From Owenweeksia sp. TMED14 (GTDB taxonomy: Bacteria > Bacteroidota > Bacteroidia > Flavobacteriales > Schleiferiaceae): a stretch of 64,000 nt of DNA. Within the stretch, counting starts at the first letter, position 1. Each line of letters starts with the position of its first letter. The stretch is from NCBI GenBank assembly GCA_949529985.1, contig CATIRS010000038.1, positions 1-64,000 of the forward strand. The letters are read 5' to 3'. The notes under the pieces are model-generated. The model saw nothing but the letters and a program-made list of their open reading frames with translations. It made no database searches and was not told where the DNA came from. The position numbers and the translations under genes are program-made. Shown piece after piece: positions 31,507 to 39,138 of the stretch.

Positions 31507-32826
31507 TTAAATTGTCTTAAATTCAAAACATTCATCAGATTGAATTTGTCCTATAGTTCCATACTCTAAAGAACCTACCCTTTCTAAACTAAATACAGAT
31601 GAAACTTTAATATAATTCTCGGTATATCCTTGCATCCGACCATTTCGATTTGAATCTTCCCATAATACTCTGTGAGTAGTATCGATATGAGATTCTGCAA
31701 AAACTTTAGTTTTTTTTGCGCTTAAAAGTCGCAGTCTATGATTTCGTGCCTTTCGTTCAACTTTAGGTATCGAGTCAGGTAGATGTATTGCCTCTGTATT
31801 AGGTCTTTCAGAATATGTAAACACATGTAGATATGAAATCTGTAAGTTGCTTAAAAACTCATATGAATCTAAGAAATGTTCTTCTGTCTCTCCTGGGAAT
31901 CCTACAATTACGTCTACACCAATACACGCATCTGGCATAATGGCTGTAATTCGATCTACTCGTTCCTTGTATAATTGACGGTTATAACGCCTTTTCATTT
32001 TTCCTAAAATTTCATTGTTACCACTCTGAAGAGGAATATGAAGATGCGGTACAAATCTTTTACTTGTTGCTATAAAATCAATCACCTCATTCGTAAGGAG
32101 ATTTGGTTCTATAGATGATATCCTTATTCGATCTAGGCCTTTCACTTTGTCTAGGGCAATTAAAAGATCAATAAAGCGGTGCTCATGTTTTTTGTTACCA
32201 AACTCACCTTTGCCATAATCTCCTATGTTCACTCCTGTTAAAACGACTTCTTGAATTCCTTTTAAAACCAGATTTTCTGCTTCAAAAATCACTTGAGAAA
32301 GAGATGCAGACCGACTAATACCACGTGCCATTGGAATTGTACAATAAGTGCACTTGTAGTCACATCCATCTTGAACTTTTAAAAAAGCACGTGTACGATC
32401 TCCAAGGCTGTAGGCAGATTGATAATTTTCAACATTTCCAATTTCGCAGCTGTGAATCTCTGTTTTCGGAGTTTTTTCAAGATCCGTAAGAAATCGCCTT
32501 AGGTGTAATTTGTCAGCAGCACCAATGACAATATCAACACCATCCATGGAGGCTATTTCACTTGGTCTAAGTTGGGCATAACAGCCTGTTACGACTATAA
32601 ATGATTTTGAATTTCTCCTAAGAGCTTTACGAACTATTGATCGACATTCAACGTCAGCTTTTTCAGTTACTGAACATGTATTTATTACAACTAGATCAGC
32701 CCCGTGTTCAAGCTTAATTGTTTTCATTCCTGCGTTGTTCAGATCTCTAGCGATTGTGCTTGTTTCTGCAAAATTAAGTTTACAACCAAGAGTATGAAAG
32801 GCTACTGTTTTTTCTGAGAGTGGCAT
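31507..32826 (-). CDS. mtaB: tRNA t6A37 methylthiotransferase MtaB
   Basis: A radical-SAM enzyme of 439 residues that adds a methylthio group to t6A at tRNA position 37. The N-terminal UPF0004 domain has its three cluster cysteines, Cys15, Cys51 and Cys82. The radical-SAM motif is Cys155, Cys159 and Cys162 in DGCDYKCTYC. A C-terminal TRAM-like part follows. TLGCKLNFAE and the subfamily pattern favour MtaB over MiaB or RimO. It heads the operon to uvrA. Its promoter element lies only four bases from the start codon, so its mRNA may be leaderless. Confidence 0.92.
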   Translation of the reverse strand: MPLSEKTVAFHTLGCKLNFAETSTIARDLNNAGMKTIKLEHGADLVVINTCSVTEKADVECRSIVRKALRRNSKSFIVVTGCYAQLRPSEIASMDGVDIVIGAADKLHLRRFLTDLEKTPKTEIHSCEIGNVENYQSAYSLGDRTRAFLKVQDGCDYKCTYCTIPMARGISRSASLSQVIFEAENLVLKGIQEVVLTGVNIGDYGKGEFGNKKHEHRFIDLLIALDKVKGLDRIRISSIEPNLLTNEVIDFIATSKRFVPHLHIPLQSGNNEILGKMKRRYNRQLYKERVDRITAIMPDACIGVDVIVGFPGETEEHFLDSYEFLSNLQISYLHVFTYSERPNTEAIHLPDSIPKVERKARNHRLRLLSAKKTKVFAESHIDTTHRVLWEDSNRNGRMQGYTENYIKVSSVFSLERVGSLEYGTIGQIQSDECFEFKTI

Positions 32827-32830
32827 TCGG

Positions 32831-32838
32831 CAAATTTA
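32831..32838 (-). promoter_or_regulatory. -7 promoter element for the mtaB-uvrA operon
   Basis: On the reverse strand it reads TAAATTTG, an exact TAnnTTTG. Only four bases separate it from the mtaB ATG. With the usual distance from this box to the start of transcription, the RNA would begin at or next to the start codon. Confidence 0.6.
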
Positions 32839-32853
32839 GGACTTTTCATCGGC

Positions 32854-32861
32854 TATCTTTG
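32854..32861 (+). promoter_or_regulatory. -7 promoter element for the solute-binding lipoprotein gene
   Basis: TATCTTTG is an exact TAnnTTTG. Five bases separate it from ATG 32867. It is back to back with the mtaB element, with 15 bases between them, and predicts a leaderless mRNA. Confidence 0.6.
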
Positions 32862-32866
32862 GAAGT

Positions 32867-34498
32867 ATGTTCAGGCAATTATTTTTTATTTCTTTTACCT
32901 TTTTTGGGTTTTTTATCTCTTGTGAAAATTCTAACAATATAAATAGGGGTGAAGTTTTTAGATATAACGAGGCTAGTGGGGTGTCTTCTCTGGATCCCGC
33001 ATTTTCAAGAGATCAAGCCAGTAATTGGATATCAAAGCAGATATTTAGCACTCTTGTTGATACTGATTCCTCTCTTCAGATTGTGCCAAACTTATCACTT
33101 TCATGGAATCTATCCAATGACGGTTTAGTTTATGATTTCTTTCTAAGGTCAGATGTTATTTTTCATAATTCTCCGTGTTTCAAGAATCAAAAGAGATACT
33201 TGACTGCTCATGATGTAGTTTATTCACTTCAGAGATTAAAAAATGTAAAAACTGCTTCTCCAGGGGCCTGGGTGTTGGAAAATGTCAAAAGCATTTCACA
33301 TGATGGTCCCTTGCACGTAGTAATTATTCTTGATGCCTCTGACCCTTCTTTTCTAGGGAGACTTAGTATGCCTTATTGTGGAATTGTTCCAGAAGAGGCC
33401 ATTGATTTCTTTGGAAAAGAATTTTCCTCAAACCCGATTGGCACCGGCCCGTTTTACTTTAAAGCTTGGCGTAGGAATGATAAGCTAGTTTTAAGACGGA
33501 ATAAACATTTTTATCAAACAGATCATGAAGGAATTAGATTGCCTTATATCGAGGCAGTTTCAATTCGATTCATCCCCGACAGACAAGCAGCATTTCTAGA
33601 ATTCATTAAGGGTAATTTAGATTTTTTGACTGGGGTCGACCCCTCTTATAAGGATCAACTCTTTAATACAAACGGAAATCTTCTAGATCAATGGAGAAAT
33701 AAATTTAAACTTTATCGTTCTCCTTTTTTGAATACAGAATATATCGGAATAAAATGTAATAATCCAAGCCCTGCTTATCTATCCGATGCTCGTGTACGTA
33801 GGGCATTGAATTTGGCGATTGATAGAGAAAATATGATTCGCTATCTTAAAAATGGAATAGGGAAGGCTGCTTACGGCGGTCTTATTCCAGTTGGTTTGAA
33901 AGGTAACCGTCCAGATTCCAGTTGGAAAGATCCTTATTTTTTTAATAAACAAGCCGCTGTTAAGTTGTTAATTGATGCAGGTCTAATCTATGACTCAGTG
34001 AATCCCTCAAATTATGTTGAGCCAATTATTTTATCAACGACATCAGGTTATCGTGATCTTTGTGAATATTTACAGAGTGCATGGGGGAACATTGGGATTC
34101 CGGTCAAGGTGGATGTTATTCCTGCTGCATCATTTAGAGAGGATAAATCAAAAGGTAGGCTTTCCGTTTATCGGGCTAGTTGGATAGCTGACTATCCGGA
34201 TGCTGAAAATTATCTTATGCTTTTTGAAGGCAAGCGAGCAGCTCCTCTAGGACCTAATTCATCTCAGTTTGTAAATTCTAAGTTTGATTCACTTCTCTCT
34301 GCGGGTAGAAATGCTATATTAGAGTCTTCAAGAATAAATGCATACGAAAGAGCAGACAAATTGCTGCATGATCAGTCTCGACTTATTCCACTTATATATG
34401 ACGAAAGTGTAAGAGTTATAGAGAAAAAATGGATTGGCTTGCCAGCTCATCCAATGAATTGGCTTGATTTGAGGCATATTAAAAAAGCCGAGAACTAA
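32867..34498 (+). CDS. Family 5 solute-binding lipoprotein (peptide/oligopeptide type)
   Basis: A protein of 543 residues with a lipoprotein signal: hydrophobic 5-18 followed by FISCEN, so Cys19 would be lipidated. The body has the SBP_bac_5 pattern, with SLDPAFSRDQASNWISKQIFSTLV near the start, YDFFLRSDVIFH, LTAHDVVYSLQR, NPIGTGPFYFKAW and VRRALNLAIDRENMIRYL. Such proteins bind peptides or other small solutes for an ABC importer. No permease or ATPase gene is nearby, so it is an orphan whose partner lies elsewhere. It converges on the next gene with a four-base overlap. Confidence 0.9.
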   Translation: MFRQLFFISFTFFGFFISCENSNNINRGEVFRYNEASGVSSLDPAFSRDQASNWISKQIFSTLVDTDSSLQIVPNLSLSWNLSNDGLVYDFFLRSDVIFHNSPCFKNQKRYLTAHDVVYSLQRLKNVKTASPGAWVLENVKSISHDGPLHVVIILDASDPSFLGRLSMPYCGIVPEEAIDFFGKEFSSNPIGTGPFYFKAWRRNDKLVLRRNKHFYQTDHEGIRLPYIEAVSIRFIPDRQAAFLEFIKGNLDFLTGVDPSYKDQLFNTNGNLLDQWRNKFKLYRSPFLNTEYIGIKCNNPSPAYLSDARVRRALNLAIDRENMIRYLKNGIGKAAYGGLIPVGLKGNRPDSSWKDPYFFNKQAAVKLLIDAGLIYDSVNPSNYVEPIILSTTSGYRDLCEYLQSAWGNIGIPVKVDVIPAASFREDKSKGRLSVYRASWIADYPDAENYLMLFEGKRAAPLGPNSSQFVNSKFDSLLSAGRNAILESSRINAYERADKLLHDQSRLIPLIYDESVRVIEKKWIGLPAHPMNWLDLRHIKKAEN

Positions 34499-35574
34499 TT
34501 ATTGAATACAAATGGAGATATTTCTATGATCACTGGGTTGTGATCACTCCATTCCTGATCAAATTGTTTTGTCGACTGGAGAATACTTTCTTTTGGACAT
34601 AAAATCCAGTCAATTCTTAATGGTATTTCCCAGAGGTTTTTAAAAGTTGAGCCTATTCCTGATCCTGAAATCGCAAAGGCATCTATCATTTCCTGGGTCG
34701 CCCTGTAATAAGCATTTGAAGTAGGGAGTTCATTAAAGTCTCCTGCTATAAAAACTGGATGCTTAGAGTGGTTTTTCCATTCAAGAATTTGCTCCAGTTG
34801 CTCATTTCGTTTTTTCGCTGTTTTTGTTAGACTTTTAAAACTGTTGTAAATAGATCGTGAAAATCCTAATTTTTCATTTGTTTTCAAGGCGTTATTTTTA
34901 TCAAAGGTGGTAGTTACTAAATGAATGTTCGTGATCCTAATCGTGTCTATATTTCCATCTGGATCGCTTAACTCTATATCTGCCCATATAAATCCTCTGT
35001 GACCTGGATAGTCTGAATAATATTGTTCGAAATCCCACTGAATAATGGGATATTTCGAATAAATAGTAAGTCTTTCATCTTTTCTTGCTGTTTCATATGG
35101 AAAACTATCTCGCAGTATTTCGAACGCTGATGTTTTTGATTCGTTTTCCTGAAGACATAATATATCTGGATTAATTCCTAACATCCAATTACTCATTTTG
35201 ATTTCTGTAGAGTATGGGTCAGTCCAATTAATATTGCGCCAATGGTGAACATTCCAACTTGCGATTTTAAATGTGGAATTAGAAATCTCTTCAGGCCTAT
35301 GAATATTGGCTAACCCTTTCCATTGAGGGTATGATAGTCCGATAATCACTATTCCCAAAATTGATGCGGATTTTAATCTCAGAATGGAAATAATTGTCCA
35401 GAATAAGATCCAAATAATAATGACAGGAAATATTAATGCAAATGGCGCGAAAAATGCAATGGGGTTCGGGGAAAAATAAAATCCTAAAGTGGAGAGTAGC
35501 ACAAAGGGAATTCCAATTAATTGGGGCCAAAACCAAATATTCCAAATTCGAACATGCCAAGAATTATTTTTCAC
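34495..35574 (-). CDS. Membrane-anchored endonuclease/exonuclease/phosphatase family protein
   Basis: A protein of 359 residues with two or three N-terminal membrane segments (about 10-85) followed by an EEP-fold hydrolase domain. Its motifs are FKIASWNVHHW (about 105), DILCLQENES with the metal-binding glutamate, AGDFNELPTSNAYY and the terminal WSDHNPVII. The domain most likely faces the periplasm. Whether it cuts DNA, a lipid or another phosphodiester cannot be read. It overlaps the rhomboid gene upstream by 11 bases. The set mutL, rhomboid, rhomboid, EEP hydrolase recurs in Flavobacteriia as far as I recall. Confidence 0.87.
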   Translation of the reverse strand: MKNNSWHVRIWNIWFWPQLIGIPFVLLSTLGFYFSPNPIAFFAPFALIFPVIIIWILFWTIISILRLKSASILGIVIIGLSYPQWKGLANIHRPEEISNSTFKIASWNVHHWRNINWTDPYSTEIKMSNWMLGINPDILCLQENESKTSAFEILRDSFPYETARKDERLTIYSKYPIIQWDFEQYYSDYPGHRGFIWADIELSDPDGNIDTIRITNIHLVTTTFDKNNALKTNEKLGFSRSIYNSFKSLTKTAKKRNEQLEQILEWKNHSKHPVFIAGDFNELPTSNAYYRATQEMIDAFAISGSGIGSTFKNLWEIPLRIDWILCPKESILQSTKQFDQEWSDHNPVIIEISPFVFNN

Positions 35575-36352
35575 CGTACCGTTTTAAGAATGCTTTTTCT
35601 TTTTCGTTTAATTTTTCATAACCAACGCTTCCGACTTTGTCTAAAATAGAATTTAAATATTTAGTTCTATCACTTTCTGTTTCTGAATTTGATCGATCGA
35701 TTTGCATTGATCGATTTCTTTTTAAATAAAATTTTCTTTTATTAAAAAAATCAGGACGCTTCGCTATAATTAGTCCAAGGATACTTCCACCTAAATGTGC
35801 CAATTCACCTCCAAAATTAGAGCCATTAAGCCCCGTGATAGAAACAAGTAATAATCCTGTTGATATGAGCCAAAGTGGCATTGGGAATATTCCAAAAAGA
35901 TAAATTGACATATTGGGAGAAAATCGAGCTGCGGCAAAGAGAATAGCGAAAATCCCCGCAGAAGACCCGACAATAGCTCCTGTTTTCCCCAATATCAGAG
36001 TTCCAAATAAAAAACTAAACCCTCCTGAGATAATCCCCAATAAAAACAAACGGATAACTTGTTTTGGACGCCAAAATGTTTGAAGTATTTGGGCAGAAAA
36101 GTGCAGCATGAATAAATTAAAAATGAAATGGAAAAGTCCATTGTGAAGAAAACCGTAAGTCAATAAACTATGAATTTTCCAGTTCAATTCATTTTTCAAG
36201 GCAAAAAAGTTAATTAAACCTTGCTCAAAAGGAATATTTAATATCCAGCCGATTATTTCCAATATGGTTTGAAAGAGAAAACACAGAGATAGAATTCCTA
36301 TCCATTTATTTATAACAGATGCTTTAAGCCAATTGATTAATTGTCTTGTCAT
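35564..36352 (-). CDS. Rhomboid family intramembrane serine protease with C-terminal tail
   Basis: A six-span membrane protease of 262 residues. The catalytic serine is Ser131 in VGSSAG, a variant of GxSG with alanine and glycine after the serine. The catalytic histidine is His186 in GELAHLGGS. N-terminal features FLHNGLFHFIFNLFMLH fit the family. After the last span a basic cytosolic tail of about 65 residues (KRKFYLKRNRS ... LDKVGSVGYEKLNEKEKAFLKRYGEK) is typical of one bacteroidetal rhomboid subgroup. It starts three bases after the stop of a second rhomboid. Substrates are unknown. Confidence 0.88.
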   Translation of the reverse strand: MTRQLINWLKASVINKWIGILSLCFLFQTILEIIGWILNIPFEQGLINFFALKNELNWKIHSLLTYGFLHNGLFHFIFNLFMLHFSAQILQTFWRPKQVIRLFLLGIISGGFSFLFGTLILGKTGAIVGSSAGIFAILFAAARFSPNMSIYLFGIFPMPLWLISTGLLLVSITGLNGSNFGGELAHLGGSILGLIIAKRPDFFNKRKFYLKRNRSMQIDRSNSETESDRTKYLNSILDKVGSVGYEKLNEKEKAFLKRYGEK

Positions 36353-36355
36353 CTT

Positions 36356-37039
36356 TTAGAAACGTCTTTGTTTTCCTTTCCAGTATTTAAGAATTAGAAA
36401 ACCAAATACCATTCCTCCGATGTGAGCAAAATGCGCTATGTTGCCAGTGCTTGCGAAACCACTAAATAGTTCAAAAAGACCATAGAATGCTACAAAATAT
36501 TTGGCTTTTATAGGCATCAAGAAATAGAGATATATTTTTTGATCGGGGTAAGTCATACCATACCCCAATAGTAGTCCGAAAACAGCTCCTGAAGCTCCAA
36601 CAGTTGGTATCCAAAGTAATCTCTGAGCATTGACTGCATAATCATTTATTCCCGTCACACTAAAATTATTTAGATAACTGTAATATTCGAAAATATTAAC
36701 ACCAAGGTGAATAGTTGCCGCACCTAGCCCTGTAATGAAATAGAAAATGAAAAACCGTCTCGACCCCCATAAGTTTTCTAATGGCGTCCCAAACATCCAT
36801 AAGGCGAACATATTTCCGAGAATATGACTAAAACCAGAAATGTCATGAAAGAATAGATGCGTAACAAGTTGATAAGGTTGAAATAACTCAGATTGAGGTA
36901 TATATAATCCAAGAAGGCCAAGTAAATTGATGCCCATGCGTTTAAATATAATAGCTGCAAAAAAGGCTAGACCATTAATTATGAGGAGGTTTTTTATTAC
37001 CGGCGGTAAAAAAGAAAACGATTGAGGTCTGAAGTTCAT
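36356..37039 (-). CDS. Rhomboid family intramembrane serine protease
   Basis: A second rhomboid, 227 residues with about six membrane spans and no long tail. The motif VGASGAVFGLL places the nucleophile at Ser150, and FAHIGGMVFG gives His206. HLFFHDISGFSHILGNMFALWMFG holds the oxyanion-side residues. A loop of some 30 residues (about 117-145) before the catalytic serine is longer than in the neighbouring copy. The gene starts one base after the mutL stop and is followed after three bases by the first rhomboid. The two paralogues differ clearly, so the duplication is old. Confidence 0.9.
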   Translation of the reverse strand: MNFRPQSFSFLPPVIKNLLIINGLAFFAAIIFKRMGINLLGLLGLYIPQSELFQPYQLVTHLFFHDISGFSHILGNMFALWMFGTPLENLWGSRRFFIFYFITGLGAATIHLGVNIFEYYSYLNNFSVTGINDYAVNAQRLLWIPTVGASGAVFGLLLGYGMTYPDQKIYLYFLMPIKAKYFVAFYGLFELFSGFASTGNIAHFAHIGGMVFGFLILKYWKGKQRRF

Positions 37040-37040
37040 A

Positions 37041-38804
37041 TTACTTGAATTGTTCGGCTAATGCTTTTGAGTCTAAGATACGTGTAACGGTTTTCCCATT
37101 TGGATCAGTCCAGGGATTATCACATTCAAAAAGGATATCAATAATATTAGAGATATTTGATTCAGGTATTATTGGATATTCGTTTTTCATAGTTGATACC
37201 CAAGAGAGGGTTAATTTGTCAAGGTTAATATCTTCAGGACTCTCTTGAATAAGAGCCTCTAGCCAACTAATTGCCTCAGATTGATTCAAAAACAATGGTC
37301 CTGCGGAAAATATATATTCATCGCCTTTTATTTCCCAATGATATCCAAGTCTTTTTAACTGGTTACTCCAAATCTCAAAATTATTTTTTGAATAAATCTG
37401 AATTATTTCTGGAAAAACCCATGATTGGGCACTTAATTGATCATCTCCTTTAAGAGCAGAAATAAGTTGATCAAATAAAATTCGATTTTTTGCTCTCTCA
37501 ATATTTATTATTACTAGACTTGTTTTTAGACTAGTAATAATATAACGCGGAGGCAATAAGAAATAAGATCTAGAGTAATCTACTTTAACTTTGTTTTCGT
37601 CCCATGAACTTGATAGCTCCAGTGATTCTTGCTTTGGAACTTTGTTAGATTTTTTTTTGAAAAAATCTTCTCTTGTCATTTCAACTCTTTTGCTTTTTGA
37701 ATTAAAAGGGTTGAAGTCTAAATTAACTTTTATTTTAGGCTCTAAAGCAATTGAGCTGCTATCTAGACTAATATGTTGATGAAGATTATTTTCAAAATCA
37801 AGGGTAGGGGTAATTTGATGAATCCCTAGAGAGCGTTTAACTGCTGATCGTAAAATAGCATATATTGCGCGCTCATCTTCAAATTTTACTTCAGTTTTTG
37901 AAGGATGAACATTGACATCTACGCGATCTGATGGAACTATTATTTTTAAGACATATGATGGGTTTAGTTCTGGAGACAGTAAACCCTCAAAAGCTTTTGT
38001 TATTGCTTTATGAAGATATCCACTTTTTATAGGACGCTTATTAACGAATAAATATTGGTTTCCCTTTGATTTTCTTGCATTTTCAGGACGCAAAACATAT
38101 CCATTAATTGAAACTAGCTCTGTTGATTCGCTCACAGGGACTAGATTTTCATTTGCCTTTTTTCCTAATACATGTGAAATTCTTTGTCTTAAATTTTCTG
38201 GTTCAAATTGTGCTTCTTGTCTCTTGTTATGATGAAGTGTCAACTTTGTTTCTGGATTGGCGAGAGCAATTTTAGTAAACACATCTGCGATATGTCGAAA
38301 TTCTATAGGGTCAGCCTTTAGAAATTGACGCCTGGCAGGTACATTATAGAATAAGTTTTTCACTGTAATTACAGACCCTACTGGTCCAACATCCTTCTTT
38401 ATTTCTCCATATTCAATGCCATGGACACTAATTTGATATGCTTCGTTAGAACTTTCTATCCTGCTCTTGAGAGTTACCTGAGATATTGCGCTTATGGATG
38501 CTAGTGCCTCTCCTCTAAATCCCATTGTTGAGAGAGAAAATAAATCATCTACACTTTTTAATTTAGATGTGGCATGACGAATAAAGGCTAGTTTTAGTTG
38601 ATTTTCAGGTATTCCGCATCCGTTGTCAATTATTTGGATACTCGTTTTTCCAGATTCCATTATGTTTATCTGTATCTCAGAGGCTCCAGAATCAAGCGAG
38701 TTTTCCAGTAATTCTTTCACAACGGAAGCTGGTCTTTGTACTACTTCCCCTGCGGCTATTTGATTCGCTATATTATCTGGTAGTATAGATATTCTTTTTC
38801 CCAT
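37041..38804 (-). CDS. mutL: DNA mismatch repair protein MutL (nuclease motifs degenerate)
   Basis: The 587-residue form from ATG 38804 (MGKRISILPDNIANQ) is preferred. A start five codons earlier (38819) overlaps the preceding gene by 11 bases. The GHKL ATPase part is complete: QIAAGEVVQRPASVVKELLEN, IIDNGCGIP, HATSKL and TMGFRGEALASI. In the C-terminal domain, the stretch aligned with the endonuclease motif DQHA(x)2E(x)4E reads NIERAKNRILFD (residues 434-445), and the terminal CPHGRP-like motif reads DPNGKT. So the nuclease metal site appears lost. It probably acts as a matchmaker that needs another nuclease. Confidence 0.94.
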   Translation of the reverse strand: MGKRISILPDNIANQIAAGEVVQRPASVVKELLENSLDSGASEIQINIMESGKTSIQIIDNGCGIPENQLKLAFIRHATSKLKSVDDLFSLSTMGFRGEALASISAISQVTLKSRIESSNEAYQISVHGIEYGEIKKDVGPVGSVITVKNLFYNVPARRQFLKADPIEFRHIADVFTKIALANPETKLTLHHNKRQEAQFEPENLRQRISHVLGKKANENLVPVSESTELVSINGYVLRPENARKSKGNQYLFVNKRPIKSGYLHKAITKAFEGLLSPELNPSYVLKIIVPSDRVDVNVHPSKTEVKFEDERAIYAILRSAVKRSLGIHQITPTLDFENNLHQHISLDSSSIALEPKIKVNLDFNPFNSKSKRVEMTREDFFKKKSNKVPKQESLELSSSWDENKVKVDYSRSYFLLPPRYIITSLKTSLVIINIERAKNRILFDQLISALKGDDQLSAQSWVFPEIIQIYSKNNFEIWSNQLKRLGYHWEIKGDEYIFSAGPLFLNQSEAISWLEALIQESPEDINLDKLTLSWVSTMKNEYPIIPESNISNIIDILFECDNPWTDPNGKTVTRILDSKALAEQFK

Positions 38805-38808
38805 CAAC

Positions 38809-39096
38809 TTATTGGACAAGTTTATTAGATAAAAGAAAATCTGGTAGAAAATTATAAGAGATCCAAATTAATATTATCGCGATAAGAATAATTAATAATC
38901 GAGATTTTTTTTTATAATTAGCACTTTTTCGTTTTTCATTCCATGCTTGACGAATTTTTTTTCGCTTATTTTCTGTACTAATTGCGTTATTAGATTCCAG
39001 CTTTTTCAGGCGCGATTTTCTCTCATCATGATATCTATGCTGCAAGTGAAAACCTCTCGGTTTACGTTGTTTAGAAAAAGAGGTGAATAGTCCCAT
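38809..39096 (-). CDS. Small basic protein with C-terminal membrane anchor
   Basis: A protein of 95 residues. The first 65 are strongly basic and helical (KPRGFHLQHRYHDERKSRLKKL ... RQAWNEKRKSANYKKKSR), followed by one hydrophobic span at about 67-84. The pattern of a proline, aromatic, RY-H/D-E stretch near residue 20 matches a small flavobacterial family found before mutL. I recall relatives in databases labelled riboflavin synthase subunit beta, a name the sequence does not support. The function is unknown. A basic domain on a membrane anchor could bind nucleic acid or lipid. It is the first gene of the mutL-rhomboid operon. Confidence 0.8.
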   Translation of the reverse strand: MGLFTSFSKQRKPRGFHLQHRYHDERKSRLKKLESNNAISTENKRKKIRQAWNEKRKSANYKKKSRLLIILIAIILIWISYNFLPDFLLSNKLVQ

Positions 39097-39103
39097 AAAA
39101 GTT

Positions 39104-39111
39104 CAAAGGTA
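39104..39111 (-). promoter_or_regulatory. -7 promoter element for the mutL operon
   Basis: On the reverse strand it reads TACCTTTG, an exact TAnnTTTG, seven bases from the start codon at 39096. A very short or absent leader is predicted. Confidence 0.55.
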
Positions 39112-39126
39112 AAGCCTTTTATGGGC

Positions 39127-39134
39127 TACATTTC
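39127..39134 (+). promoter_or_regulatory. Possible -7 element for the GH3 gene (one mismatch)
   Basis: TACATTTC differs from TAnnTTTG only in the last base and ends four bases before ATG 39139. It sits inside the alternative longer frame that starts at 39121, which argues for the shorter start. Confidence 0.35.
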
Positions 39135-39138
39135 GACT

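Noticed and set aside
35690-35720. Repeated GATCGATC-type words
   Set aside because: They lie inside the coding part of the rhomboid tail, where they encode the residues around QIDRSNS. There are only three copies and no spacing rule, so they are not treated as a repeat or binding site.
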